From: Jiella endophytica | GTDB lineage: Bacteria; Pseudomonadota; Alphaproteobacteria; Rhizobiales; Rhizobiaceae | DNA length: 64,000 nucleotides | Assembly: GCF_004519335.1 (NCBI RefSeq) | Contig: NZ_SOZD01000001.1 | Location: forward strand, 620,001-684,000 | Reading direction: 5' to 3' | Shown here: positions 8,591 through 18,700 of the stretch, in pieces | Numbering within the stretch: position 1 is the stretch's first letter | Layout of the letters: each line of letters begins with the position of its first letter | The notes under the pieces: model-generated | What the model saw: only the letters and a program-made list of their open reading frames with translations | Told to the model about the DNA's origin: nothing | Databases searched by the model: none | Position numbers and translations under genes: made by a program

Positions 8591-9580
8591 TTGGCAGGCG
8601 TCGAGCAGCGACGGGTGGATGAGGACGAGGCGGGGCTGCGGCTCGACCGCTGGTTCAAGCTGCACTATCCGGGGCTCGGCTTCGGCCACCTGCAGAAGCT
8701 CCTCAGATCCGGGCAGATCCGCGTCGACGGCGGCCGCGCGAAGTCCGACACCCGCGTCGAGCCCGGCCAGATGATCCGCGTGCCGCCGGTCGGCAGCGAC
8801 GCCAAGACCCTCGACCACACGCCGCTGACGCCGAATACCATGCGGCATCGGGAGGACGGCGACGTCCTGTCGAAGATGCTGATCTACGAGGACGACAAGG
8901 TCTTCGTCTTCAACAAGCCCGCGGGGCTCGCCGTGCAGGGCGGCTCGGGCGTCGCGCGCCACGTCGACAAGATGCTGGAGGCCTGGCGCAACAAGAAGGG
9001 CGAGAAGCCGCGCCTCGTCCACCGGCTCGATCGCGACACTTCCGGCATTCTCGTCGTCGCGCGGACTCGCGGCGCGGCAACGCAGCTCACCAAGGCATTC
9101 CGCGAACGCGACACGCAGAAGCACTACTGGGCGATCGTCAAGGGCGTGCCAGCGCCGCGCGACGGCCGCATCTCGACCTATCTCGTCAAGGAGCAGACGC
9201 CCGACGGCGACCGCATGCGCATTGCCAAGCATGGCGACGAAGGCGCCGACCACGCGCTGTCCTATTACCGGGTGATCGACCAGGTGGCGCAGAACTTCGC
9301 CTGGCTGGAAATGCAGCCGCATACCGGCCGGACCCATCAGCTGCGCGTCCATGCCGCCCATCTCGGCCACCCGATCCTCGGCGACCCGAAATATTTCGAG
9401 CACGACACCAACTGGGAGTTTCCCGGCGGCGTCCAGAAACGGCTGCATCTGCATGCCCGGCGGATCGTCATTCCGCATCCCGACGGCAAGGGCACGATCG
9501 ACCAGATCGCCCCGCTGCCGCCTCACATGGTGCAGACCTTCAACCTCTTCGGTTTCGACGAAGCCGCCCTCGACGATTGA
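8591..9580 (+). CDS. RluA-family pseudouridine synthase (RluC-like)
   Basis: Isomerises uridine to pseudouridine in rRNA. An N-terminal S4 RNA-binding domain covers about 10-65 (LRLDRWFKLHYPGLGFGHLQKLLRSGQIRVDG), and the catalytic domain carries HRLDRDTSG at 144-152 with Asp147 as nucleophile, then RTHQLRVHAAHLGHPILGD. S4 plus RluA fits RluC/RluD rather than RluA. The start is a TTG at 8591; no in-frame ATG gives a full S4 domain. The stop overlaps the region where the HAD gene begins, so the two are likely an operon. Confidence 0.93.
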   Translation: MAGVEQRRVDEDEAGLRLDRWFKLHYPGLGFGHLQKLLRSGQIRVDGGRAKSDTRVEPGQMIRVPPVGSDAKTLDHTPLTPNTMRHREDGDVLSKMLIYEDDKVFVFNKPAGLAVQGGSGVARHVDKMLEAWRNKKGEKPRLVHRLDRDTSGILVVARTRGAATQLTKAFRERDTQKHYWAIVKGVPAPRDGRISTYLVKEQTPDGDRMRIAKHGDEGADHALSYYRVIDQVAQNFAWLEMQPHTGRTHQLRVHAAHLGHPILGDPKYFEHDTNWEFPGGVQKRLHLHARRIVIPHPDGKGTIDQIAPLPPHMVQTFNLFGFDEAALDD

Positions 9581-9588
9581 GCGACGCG

Positions 9589-10254
9589 ATGAAAGCCGTT
9601 CTGTTCGACTGCGACGGGACGATCGCCGATTCCGCCGGGCTGATCGCCACCATCATGACGCGGACCTTTTGCCGCTTCGATCTGGAGCCGCCGCCGCCGG
9701 AGGCGACGCGGGCGATCATCGGCCTGTCACTGGAAAAGGCGGTGGTGGCGCTTCGCCCCTCGCTCGACGAGGCGGCGGCGATCGAGATCGCCGAGGGCTA
9801 CCGCATCGAATACCGCGCCGAGCGGGCGCGGCCGGACTTTTCCGAGGCGCTGTTTCCCGGCATGGCCGAGCTGGTTCGCGGTCTGTCGTCGCGCGACGAC
9901 GTCCTCGTCGGCATGGTCACCGGCAAGTCGCGGCGCGGCGTCGCCTCGCTCACCGAGTTTCATGGCATTTCGGACTGCTTCCACGCGGTGCGCACCGCCG
10001 ACGACTGCCCCTCCAAGCCGCATCCGGCGATGGTGCTGGAATGCTGCGGCGAATTCGGCCTCGAGCCGGACCGTGCCGTCGTCGTCGGCGACACGACCTT
10101 CGACATGGAGATGGCGAAGGCCGCCGGCGCTGGTGCGATCGGCGTTGCCTGGGGCAGCCATTCGGCCGAGCTGATGCGCCGCGCCGGTGCCGACACGATC
10201 GCCGACGACGTCGCGGCCCTGACGGCCGCGCTCGACCAATTCCTTGCCGGCTGA
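9589..10254 (+). CDS. HAD-superfamily hydrolase, phosphoglycolate phosphatase-like
   Basis: HAD phosphatase of subfamily IA with motif I DCDGT (Asp7 and Asp9 from this start), motif II VTGKS, a conserved Lys in CPSKPHPAMVLEC and motif IV VVGDTTFDMEMAKAAG. The helical cap between motif I and II is of the phosphoglycolate phosphatase/beta-phosphoglucomutase type. I use ATG 9589 (MKAVLFDCDGT); a TTG at 9577 would overlap the previous stop by four bases and is a real alternative. The gene follows the pseudouridine synthase directly, an order common in alphaproteobacteria. Confidence 0.9.
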   Translation: MKAVLFDCDGTIADSAGLIATIMTRTFCRFDLEPPPPEATRAIIGLSLEKAVVALRPSLDEAAAIEIAEGYRIEYRAERARPDFSEALFPGMAELVRGLSSRDDVLVGMVTGKSRRGVASLTEFHGISDCFHAVRTADDCPSKPHPAMVLECCGEFGLEPDRAVVVGDTTFDMEMAKAAGAGAIGVAWGSHSAELMRRAGADTIADDVAALTAALDQFLAG

Positions 10255-10314
10255 GGGCCAGAGCGCCAGTTTTCGGGACACCTCGGCGGTCATCAATCGA
10301 TCCACAGGGCCATC

Positions 10315-11061
10315 ATGTCGAACAGCACGCCTTTCGCCCGCCCGGAACTGCCGAAGCGCTTCTACACGAGCGTAGCGATCACCGAGACGCCGGCGGGTCT
10401 TGCCGTGACCCTCGACGGGCGGCCGGTGAAGACGCCGGCGAGGCGGCCGCTGACGGTGCCCGCAAAGCCCGTCGCCGAGGCGATCGCCGCCGAATGGCAG
10501 GCGCAGGGCGAACGCATCGACCCGGCGACGATGCCGGCGACGCGGCTCGCCAACACGATCATCGACGGGGTGGTCGACAACCCCGCGCCGGTGCGCGCCG
10601 ATCTCGCCCGCTTCGCCGAGACCGACATGCTGTTCTATCGCGCCGGGGAACCCGAGCGCCTGGTCGAGCGCCAGCGCCAGCGCTGGGATCCGGTTCTGGC
10701 CTGGGCCGAGGAGCGCCTCGGCGCCCGTTTTCTGCTCGCAGAAGGGGTGATGCATGTCGCCCAGCCGGAAAATTCGCTGGCGGCGGTGCGCGATCACCTC
10801 GAAGGGTTCTCGGACGGGTTCTCGGTCGCGGCGCTGCACCAGGCGACGACGCTCACCGGCTCGGTGCTGCTGGCGCTGGCGCTCGCCGATGGCCGGCTGA
10901 CGCTGGAGGAAGCCTGGTCGCTCGCCCATCTCGACGAGGACTGGAACATCGAGCAGTGGGGCGCCGACGACGAGGCGATGGCATTGCGCGAGCGGCGCTT
11001 CGAGGAAATGCAGGCGGCGGCGCTGATGCTTGCCTCGCGTCCGGACCGCCCGGCGAGCTGA
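10315..11061 (+). CDS. ATP12-family F1-ATPase assembly chaperone
   Basis: 248-residue homologue of mitochondrial Atp12, which binds the F1 alpha subunit before ring assembly. Recognisable blocks are KRFYTSVAITETPAGLAVTLDGRPVKTPARRPL at the N-terminus, EWQAQGERIDPATMPATRLANTIIDG, and the C-terminal LTLEEAWSLAHLDEDWNIEQWGADDEA. The family is essentially limited to alphaproteobacteria and mitochondria, which supports the taxonomic call. It lies 60 bases after the HAD gene on the same strand. Confidence 0.95.
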   Translation: MSNSTPFARPELPKRFYTSVAITETPAGLAVTLDGRPVKTPARRPLTVPAKPVAEAIAAEWQAQGERIDPATMPATRLANTIIDGVVDNPAPVRADLARFAETDMLFYRAGEPERLVERQRQRWDPVLAWAEERLGARFLLAEGVMHVAQPENSLAAVRDHLEGFSDGFSVAALHQATTLTGSVLLALALADGRLTLEEAWSLAHLDEDWNIEQWGADDEAMALRERRFEEMQAAALMLASRPDRPAS

Positions 11062-11169
11062 AGGCATCGCGGGAGCCGGTCTGCGGGTTTGTCCACAAGC
11101 CTGCGGCGGTCAGGGCTCGAACAGCTGCAAGATGGCAGAAGCGTTACGACGACGGTGACGATGAGCGGT

Positions 11170-12147
11170 TCAGGCCGTGATCCGGCGCAGGAAGGCCAGC
11201 AGGCTCTCCATCGCGGGCCGGCGATAGGTCTGGGTCTCCATCAGCGTCTCGTGCCGCGCGCCGGCGATCACATGGCTTTCGACGTCGTGGCAGTCGAGCG
11301 CCTGCAGCGCCTCGGCAAGTTCGGTGATCGCCTTGCCGCCGCGGGTCGCCGGATCCTCCGAGCCGCCGAGGAGATGGACCGGCAGGTCCGGCGGCACCAG
11401 CGACAGGCCGGCCTTCGACCCCGCCTCGAAGACCAGCTTCGCGATATCCTCCATCATCGAGACGGTCGGGGTGAAGCCGCAAAGCGGGTCGCTTGAATAG
11501 GCGTCGACGGCGGCCTCGTCGTGGCTCAGCCAGTCGTAGGGCGTGCGCCGCGGCGAGATCGCCTTCGCCCAGCTATCGAAGGTGAAGCGGCGGGAAAGCT
11601 CGCTGGCAACGTCCGAACCCTTCAGCGCCTTTTCCGCCTTCAGCGCGATCCGCCCCAGCCGGCGGTCGAGGCCGTGGGCGAAATCGGCGTTCCAGACGCA
11701 GAGGCCGTCGAGTTCGCGGCCGAAGCGTTCGCCGTAGTTCAGCGCGATGATGCCGCCGAGCGAATGGCCGAACACGACGACCGGCAGCTCGCCGACGGTC
11801 TCGAGGGCGTGCAGATGCACCGACCGGCAGTCCCGCAGCACCTTTTCGGCGCCGCCGGTGACGGCGAAGCGTCGGAGCGGCGCGTCGGGCGCGACGGTCG
11901 AGCCGTGGCCGCGATGGTCATGGGCGAAGACATGGAAGCCGTCCTCCGACAGTTCGCGGGCGAAGCGGGCATAGCGGCCGGCATGCTCGGCAAGGCCGTG
12001 AAGGACGAGGACGATGCCGCGCGGCTCGCCGGATGCGGCTGTGGACTTCAGATGCAGCGTCGCGCCGGACCGGCTGTCGATCGATTGTTCACGGTCGAAA
12101 CGCAACGCCCGCCATGCTCCCCGAATGCTTCGTCGTCGCCCGTACAT
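11170..12147 (-). CDS. Alpha/beta hydrolase, monoacylglycerol lipase/lysophospholipase-like
   Basis: Serine hydrolase of the Hydrolase_4 type. The oxyanion HGLAEHAGRYARFA (from residue 50), DHRGHGST and the nucleophile elbow GHSLGG (Ser129) match lysophospholipase L2/monoglyceride lipase; the acid is probably in LLGGSEDPAT and the His in GARHETLME near the C-terminus. 325 residues, no signal peptide or membrane segment, so probably cytoplasmic. It converges with the ATP12 gene and is divergent from the RNase T2 gene. Confidence 0.9.
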   Translation of the reverse strand: MYGRRRSIRGAWRALRFDREQSIDSRSGATLHLKSTAASGEPRGIVLVLHGLAEHAGRYARFARELSEDGFHVFAHDHRGHGSTVAPDAPLRRFAVTGGAEKVLRDCRSVHLHALETVGELPVVVFGHSLGGIIALNYGERFGRELDGLCVWNADFAHGLDRRLGRIALKAEKALKGSDVASELSRRFTFDSWAKAISPRRTPYDWLSHDEAAVDAYSSDPLCGFTPTVSMMEDIAKLVFEAGSKAGLSLVPPDLPVHLLGGSEDPATRGGKAITELAEALQALDCHDVESHVIAGARHETLMETQTYRRPAMESLLAFLRRITA

Positions 12148-12296
12148 AGGGCGCTGCTATGGTCGCGACAGCAGAGTTTACGGCGGCTTTGCCGCCGCGT
12201 AGATTGCAACCGAAGCCTGCGATCCATCACGGTTGCGGCGCGTGGCCAAGGCACGGCGAACCGGCGATTGCGACAGGCGATTGGGGAGGAACGACA

Positions 12297-13391
12297 ATGC
12301 GCGTCACCCGGATGGCGATGCTGCTCGGCCTGGTGCTTGCTGGCGGGGCCGCCTCGGCCCAGGAGCCTCTCGAAGGCTATGTCATCGCCCGCAAAGCCTG
12401 CAATGCCACCATCTCGATCCGCAATGCGGCCAGCGAGAGCGGCACTGTCCTCGATCTCGAGCGGGCCTATCAGCTGATCGGCGAGAACCGGACGAACGGC
12501 ACGCACTACTATGTCGTCGTTCCGGGAGCGGAGCCGAGCCGCCGATGGATCGACAAGAGCTGCGGCGACTGGGTAAAGCTCGTCGCGCGAGGCGAGGCCT
12601 TCGAGCGCCCGGGTGGTGGCGGCGCCGGGGGCACGGGCGACACCGACACTGACGTCGACGACGACATGGCCGATGCCGGCGACGGCGGTGGATCGACCGG
12701 CGGGACGCCCTCCGGCGGCGGCCAGACCGGATCGCCGCCGCGGAATTTCGTCCTGGCGATCAGCTGGCAGCCGGCCTTCTGCGAGACCCATGGCAGCAAG
12801 GCCGAATGCAAGTCCCAGACCGAGGCGCGCTTCGACGCCGACCACTTCACCCTGCACGGCCTCTGGCCGCAGCCGCGGGGCCTCGAATATTGCGGCGTTT
12901 CGGCGGGCCAGAAGAGCGACGACAAGGCCGGGCGCTGGGACAGGCTGCCGGCGGTCGCGGTCGACGACGAGACGCGCGCCGCGCTTTCCAAGGTGATGCC
13001 GGGAACCCAGTCGATGCTCGAGCGGCACGAATGGACCCGTCACGGCACCTGCTATCAGGAAGCCGAGGACGCCTATTTCGACGATGCGCTGGCGGTGATC
13101 GGCAAGATCAACGCTTCCAGGGTCCGCGAGCTCTTTGCCGGCGCCATCGGCCGTTCGCTCACCCGGGCGGAGATCCGTGCCGCCTTCGACGAGGCTTTTG
13201 GCGCGGGAGCCGGCGAGCGGGTGCGTGTCGCCTGTTCGCGGGATGGCGATCGCCGGCTGATCGGCGAACTGACCATCGGCCTCGTCGGCGAGATCACCGA
13301 GGACCCCGACGTCGCGGCGCTGATCGCCGCGGCGAAGCCGACGGATGGCGGCTGCAGCGACGGCATCGTCGACAAGGTCGGATTCCAGTGA
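12297..13391 (+). CDS. Secreted ribonuclease T2-family protein with N-terminal SH3-like region
   Basis: Endoribonuclease exported by a cleavable signal peptide (residues 1-21, ending ASAQ). Both T2 active-site segments are present: CAS I FTLHGLWP (His187) and CAS II HEWTRHGTC (Glu245, His249). Before the catalytic domain lies a 75-residue module (GYVIARKACNATISIR...) and then an unusual Gly/Asp-rich linker at about 106-148. The start at 12297 is preferred over the frame's extension to 12159 because of a GGGGAGGA site and the signal peptide. Even-numbered cysteines fit periplasmic disulfides. The role is probably RNA scavenging; the substrate pool is not known. Confidence 0.93.
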   Translation: MRVTRMAMLLGLVLAGGAASAQEPLEGYVIARKACNATISIRNAASESGTVLDLERAYQLIGENRTNGTHYYVVVPGAEPSRRWIDKSCGDWVKLVARGEAFERPGGGGAGGTGDTDTDVDDDMADAGDGGGSTGGTPSGGGQTGSPPRNFVLAISWQPAFCETHGSKAECKSQTEARFDADHFTLHGLWPQPRGLEYCGVSAGQKSDDKAGRWDRLPAVAVDDETRAALSKVMPGTQSMLERHEWTRHGTCYQEAEDAYFDDALAVIGKINASRVRELFAGAIGRSLTRAEIRAAFDEAFGAGAGERVRVACSRDGDRRLIGELTIGLVGEITEDPDVAALIAAAKPTDGGCSDGIVDKVGFQ

Positions 13392-13534
13392 TCGCCGGGC
13401 GATCCGCTGAACGATCGGCAGCGGGCGGATCGACCGTCATCGGGTGTCATCCGGTCTGCGGTCGAAGGCTCGGGCAGTGCGAAGCGCGTGACCGCTGCGA
13501 CTTCGGCTGAACTTGGAATTCTCGGCCGCGGCGG

Positions 13535-15373
13535 TCAGTTCTTGCCCGCATCGGCGCGCCAGAAGGCCGGCAGCTGATAGCCGTAGAGCGCCGTCTTCTC
13601 CGGATGCTGGATGAAGGACCAGCGGGCGAGGCGCTGCTCCGGCAGGTGGAACAGCGGCACGACGTAGTAGCCGGAGATCAGCACGCGGTCGTAGGCCCTG
13701 ACCGCGGCGACGAAATCCTCCCGCGAGCGGGCGGTGACGATTTTATTGATCAGGGCGTCGATCGCCGGATCGGACGCTCCGGCATAGTTGAACGAGCCGT
13801 TGATGTCGTTGGATTTCGAGCCCCAGCGATAGACCTGCTCGGCGCCCGGCGACAGCGAGGCCGAATAGGCGCCGATGATCATGTCGAAGTCGAAGGAATC
13901 CTTGCGCGCCTGGTACTGCGAGTCGTCGATGAGCCGGGTGCCGACCGCGATGCCGAGACGCGACAGCGTGCTCTTGTAGGCCTCGGCCATCTTGGCCTGT
14001 TCGGGCGACTGGACGAGGATCTCGAAGCTCAAAGGCTTGCCGCCGGGCCCGACGAGCCGGCGGCCCTTAAGTTCGTAACCGGCCTCCTGAAAGGCCTTCA
14101 GCGCCGCGCGCAGCACCTTGCGGTCGGATCCCGAACCGTCGGTGACGACCGGCGCGTAGCTGCCGTCCATGACGTCGGGATCGACGTCGCCGGCAAACGG
14201 CTTCAAAAGCGCCTTCTCCTTGTCGCTGGCCGGGCGCCCGAGCGCCGACAGCTCCGAACTTTGGAAAAACGAGCCGGTCCGCTTGTAGGCGCCGTAATAG
14301 AGGTTCTTGTTCGCCCATTCGAAGTCGAACAGCATCGACAGTGCCTTGCGCACCTTGCGGTCGGCGAAGATTTCCCGACGGGTATTGAAGACGAAGCCGA
14401 GCATGTTGGCCGGCGCGCCGCTCTCGAAGCTCTCCTTGACTACGCGGCCATCCCTCACCGCCGGAAAGTCGTAGGCGGTGCGCCAGTGGTTCGGGTCGCC
14501 CTCTGGATAGACGTGGCAATTGCCCTTCTTGAAGGCCTCGAACTGGGCGTTGGTGTCCCGGTAGTAGTCGATGACGATCTTGTCGTAGTTGAACATGCCC
14601 TTTCGGATCGGCAGGTCCTTGGCCCAGTAGTCCGGGTTCTTCTCGTAGGTGATCTCCTGGCCCGGCCTGACGTCGGCGATGACATAGGGGCCGGAGCCGA
14701 TCACCGGCTTCAGCGTCGTCTGTTCGAAGGTCTTCTCGTCGAAGGCGTGTTCCGGCAGGACCGGCAGGCCGGCAATCAGGAGCGGCGTCTCGCGGTCGGC
14801 GGTCTCGTCGAAGGTGAAGCGGATGCCGTGGTCGCCGACCTTTTCGATCTTCACCGCCGGGCGCAGCCAGTTGGCATAGAGCGGGCGGCCGTATTCGCGC
14901 AGCATCCGGACGGTGAACAGCATGTCCTCAGGGGTGATCGGCGTGCCGTCGGAGAATTTCGCCGCCGGATCGAGCTGGAACTCGACGAAGCTGCGCTTTT
15001 CGTCAGTCTCGATCGTCTTGGCGATCAGGCCGTACATGGTGAAGGGCTCGTCGGGCGAGCGCTGCATCAGCGGCTCGAAGACGAGATTGCCGAATTCCTT
15101 GTCGAACCAGATGCCCCGCGCCGTGGTCAGCGCGCCGCGCACGATCACCGGGTTGAGATTGTCGAAATTGCCGAAGACGCAGTAGCGCACCGTGCCGCCC
15201 TGGGGGGCGTCGGGATTGGCATAGGGCAGCGTCTGAAAGTCGGCGGGAAGCGCCGGCTCACCCTGCATCGCGATGGCATGGGCCGGCTCGGCGCGGGCGG
15301 CACCCGCCGCAAGAAGCGCCGCAACAAGGCCCGCAAGGGACAGGGCACAGAAGCCGAAGACGTGGTGTCGCAT
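13535..15373 (-). CDS. yejA: Family 5 peptide-binding protein, YejA-like
   Basis: Periplasmic solute-binding protein of an ABC peptide importer. Signal peptide at 1-28 (MRHHVFGF start, ending ARAEP). The mature start HAIAMQGEPALPADFQTLPYANPDAPQGG is the YejA hallmark, followed by LNPVIVRGALTTARGIWFD and FEPLMQRSPDEPFTMYGLIAKTIETD. YejA homologues take up oligopeptides, including microcin C. 612 residues is the normal length. The frame extends 40 codons upstream, but the signal peptide fixes the start at 15373. No yejB/E/F permease or ATPase genes are next to it, so the partners are elsewhere or it is an orphan. Confidence 0.92.
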   Translation of the reverse strand: MRHHVFGFCALSLAGLVAALLAAGAARAEPAHAIAMQGEPALPADFQTLPYANPDAPQGGTVRYCVFGNFDNLNPVIVRGALTTARGIWFDKEFGNLVFEPLMQRSPDEPFTMYGLIAKTIETDEKRSFVEFQLDPAAKFSDGTPITPEDMLFTVRMLREYGRPLYANWLRPAVKIEKVGDHGIRFTFDETADRETPLLIAGLPVLPEHAFDEKTFEQTTLKPVIGSGPYVIADVRPGQEITYEKNPDYWAKDLPIRKGMFNYDKIVIDYYRDTNAQFEAFKKGNCHVYPEGDPNHWRTAYDFPAVRDGRVVKESFESGAPANMLGFVFNTRREIFADRKVRKALSMLFDFEWANKNLYYGAYKRTGSFFQSSELSALGRPASDKEKALLKPFAGDVDPDVMDGSYAPVVTDGSGSDRKVLRAALKAFQEAGYELKGRRLVGPGGKPLSFEILVQSPEQAKMAEAYKSTLSRLGIAVGTRLIDDSQYQARKDSFDFDMIIGAYSASLSPGAEQVYRWGSKSNDINGSFNYAGASDPAIDALINKIVTARSREDFVAAVRAYDRVLISGYYVVPLFHLPEQRLARWSFIQHPEKTALYGYQLPAFWRADAGKN

Positions 15374-15747
15374 CGTGAATTCCCGGATCTCGACAGGATG
15401 CCGGACCGAAGGCTGCTGATGCCAAGGGTCCGATCTTCGCCGCCCATAAGAGAGACGCAACCTTGCCTGTAAGTGCGGCCATCGCCTGACCACGAGAAAC
15501 GGGCGATTTTCTGCCTGCGGCGCCTGGATGTCCCGAGCCTATCCCATCGGACGCCGGATCGAAACCGTCAGCGCAGAGAGAATTGGTATTTCAAAGGCTT
15601 GAAAGCCGTTGCTGATGTCGTGTCGGAACACCGCGGGTCGCCCGGCGGCGGGATGCCGGGGACCGGAAACGACGAGGCCCCGGAACCGCTGCGGGTCCCG
15701 GGGCCTCGATTCGTCGTCCTTCGGCCGATGTCGGCGCAGCTCTCGGC
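15374..15747. other. Intergenic region upstream of the YejA-like gene
   Basis: 374 bases with no supported gene. It holds the promoter of the YejA-like gene and, at 15674-15707, the hairpin that ends the giant minus-strand gene. Nothing else stands out. Confidence 0.6.
15674..15707 (-). terminator. Stem-loop after the GPR-like gene
   Basis: GAGGCCCCGG (15674-15683) and CCGGGGCCTC (15698-15707) form a perfect 10-bp stem with a 14-base loop, 40 bases after the stop of the giant gene. On the minus strand it is followed only by a short T cluster (GTCGTTTCC), so termination efficiency is uncertain. Confidence 0.65.
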
Positions 15748-18700
15748 TCAACTGTCGAAGCGGCCGGAGGCGTGCGCCAGCATCGTATAGACCTTGCCGG
15801 TGTCGGAGGAGAGATAGCTCCGCGACACGCGGCTTTCCGGGTCGTTGCGGGCGATGTCCTGCAACAGCGCCTCGAAGTCGGTGATGTAGCGGTCCACCGC
15901 ATCGCGGAACTCGCTGTCGCGCTGATACTTCCGGCGAATGTCGTCGAAGGTCTGCTGGCCCTGCATGGTGTAGAGCCGGCGGGTGAAGACATTGCGCTCG
16001 CCGCGGCGGTAGCGGTCCCACAGCTCGACCGAGGCGTTGTGGTCGATCGCCCGGGCGATGTCCATGGACAGCGAATTGAGCGATTCCACCACATGGTCGG
16101 GCGAACGGTCCGGCGTCGCGGGGGTGCGTCCGGCGGCCGGCGAGCCCGGCTGCTGGGCGGGGACCTGCGGCTTGGCGAGATCGGCCTGGTCGTCGTCCTC
16201 GGAGGCCCGGCGCAAGAGGCTGGAGACCCAGCCGGCACCGCGATCGGTCTCGCCGCGTGGGCGCTCGCCTGCCGGACGCTCGGCGACGGGCCGCTCGGCA
16301 GCGGGCCGGGCCGCCTCGTCGGAGCGGGCAGGCCGCGCCGGCGAGGGCGCACCGGCGCCGCCCGTCGTGGCGCCGGCGCCGCCGGTCCGGCCGACGGGGG
16401 CCGACGCGGCAGGGTTGCCGGCAGGCGCCGAGGGCCTGAGGCCGGTCGAAGGCGACGCCTGGCGGGGCGCCTGCGGCTGGGCCGCCGGTGCCTGGAAGGA
16501 CGCCTGGGGACGGGCCTCTCCGGTTGCCGGCTTCTGCGGCTCGCTGCGGCTCGGCTCGAAGTTCGAGCCCCTGAGGTCGCGGGCGAGATTACCGTCGGTC
16601 ATGAAGGAGGCGGCGATCTCCCGCTCGACGTCGAAGGCGTCGTCGTCGCTGAAGTCGAACTCCGGCTTCTTCGGTTCGGGCGCCTTGGCGACCGGGGCTT
16701 CGGGGGCCGGACGGGTCTCGCGCTGCGGCCGCGCCGGAGCGGGCTTGGCGCGGTCGGCGACGTCGAAGGCACGGCCGGAATGGGAGACGATGTCCGAGAG
16801 TTCGCGCAGCGCCCGGATCTGGTCCGACACCGCCCGGCGCATCGCCTCGGTGCTGGAGCGGGTCTCCTCGGGAAGCTCAAAGACGCCGCGCTTGATCTCG
16901 CCACGAGCCGATTCCAGCTCGGCGCGGATGGTGGAGGCCGCCTGGCGGATCTCCTCGGTCGAGCGCTCGAAGCGCTGGCCGGCATCCTCAAGCGCCGACT
17001 GGATCGTCTCGCGCAGCGCGCTCGCGGTCTGCAGCGAGCGCTGTTCGGCGCCCTGCAGCTGCTCCTCGACATCGCCGAGCGAGGCGCTGACGTCGCCCGC
17101 GAGCCGCTCGGAGATCAGCCGCGAGCGCTGCTCGGTGCGGTCGAAGAGGCCGTTCACCACCTCCTCGAAGGAGCGCATCAGGCCGCCGATCTCCTCGGAG
17201 CGGGTGACCAGGTTGCTGGACAGCGCGTCGAGCTCGGCATGGCCGCCGTCGAGCACCTGGCGAAGCCCGTTCTCCCGGGTCTCCAGGAGGCCGACCGTCT
17301 CCGACAGGACGGCGCCGTGCTCCTGGAAGCGGTCGGCCATCGAGGCGATCTTCGAGAAGGCCGCGAGCGACAGCTTGTCAAGCCTGTCGACATTGCTGTC
17401 GAGCATGCGGGCGCTGAGCGAGATCGAGTTGGTCGCTTCCTCGGCGTCCTGGACGAAGCGGGCGCCGCTTTCCTTCAGGATGCCGTCGATGGCGCCGAGA
17501 TTGCTGGCGGTCTCCTCGACGAGGCCGCGCAGCGAGCTCGACGTCTGGGCGAGACGGCCGATCAGCGAGCCGACGTCGCGCTGTAGCTGTTCGCGCATCT
17601 CGCCGACCATGCCGACGGTGGTCGCGGCCCGCTCGTCCAGCGCGCCGAGGATGGCGTCGGAGGACTCGGCAAGGGCGGCGATCGTCTCCTGGGCGCGGCG
17701 GCCGAGGGCAGCGGCAAGCGAGGCGTTCTCGGCCCGGAGCTTCTCGGCGGCGTCGCGGGTGGTGACCTGCAGCAGCCGGGCAAGCTCGGTGCCGCCGTCG
17801 CCGATCTGCGACAGGATCGGCCTTGCATCCTCCTCGAGCATGCGGCTGATCTCGGCATTGCGGGCCGACAGCATCGAAGCGAGGTTGCGGGTCTTCTCCT
17901 CGAGTTCCTCGCTCATCATCCTTGTGCGGGTGGCGAGCGCCCGTTCGGTGTCGCTCATGCGGCCCGAGAGTTCCTCGCCGACCGAGCCGGCGCTTTCGAC
18001 CAGCGTGGTGCGGGCGCGCTCGGTCTCCAGACGGATGATCTCGGAGATCGCCGCGATCTGGCTCGACAGGTCGCCGCCGCGATTGGCGATCTCGTCGCGG
18101 ACGCTCTCGGCGTCGCGCAAGAGCCGGCCGGAGACGGTCGATACTTCGCCGCGCAGCTGCTCGACCACGGTGGCGACCTCGCCGCGCAGGGCCTCGGAAG
18201 AGGCGACGAGCTCGGAGCGGAGCCGGTCGGTCGAGGCATCGATCTCGCCGGTGACCGGGTTTTCGGCCAGGAGCTCGCCGAGCCGGCGGGTGACCGCCTC
18301 AAGTTCGGTCGAGAAGGCGCTGGCACGCGCCTCCAGCGCCTCGGCGATGTCGCCGGTGGCGTTGCGCATGGTGCCGGCGGCGCTGGCGACCCGCGAGGAG
18401 AAGTCGTCGCCGGTGGTCCTGAGCGTGCCCTCGGCGGACCGGGCGATCTCGCTCATCCGCGCCACGGCCTTCTCGAAGTCGTCGGCCATGCGGGCACCGT
18501 CGCCGGCAAACCGCGCACGGTTCTCCTCGGCGATGCGGCGCAGCTCGTCGCCTGCGACGGCGATCCGCTGGGTGAAGTTCTCGGTATTGCGGTCGAACTC
18601 GCCGGCAACGACGCCGGACAGGCCCGACAGCGTGTCGACCAGCGCCATGCGCTGCTCGCTCAGCTGTTCGCGAACGCCATCGGCCTCGCGGCGGATCTGG

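Noticed and set aside
13400-13432. Terminator between RNase T2 and the YejA-like gene
   Set aside because: CGATCCGC/GCGGATCG makes an 8-bp stem, but the loop is 17 bases and there is no T-run on either strand.
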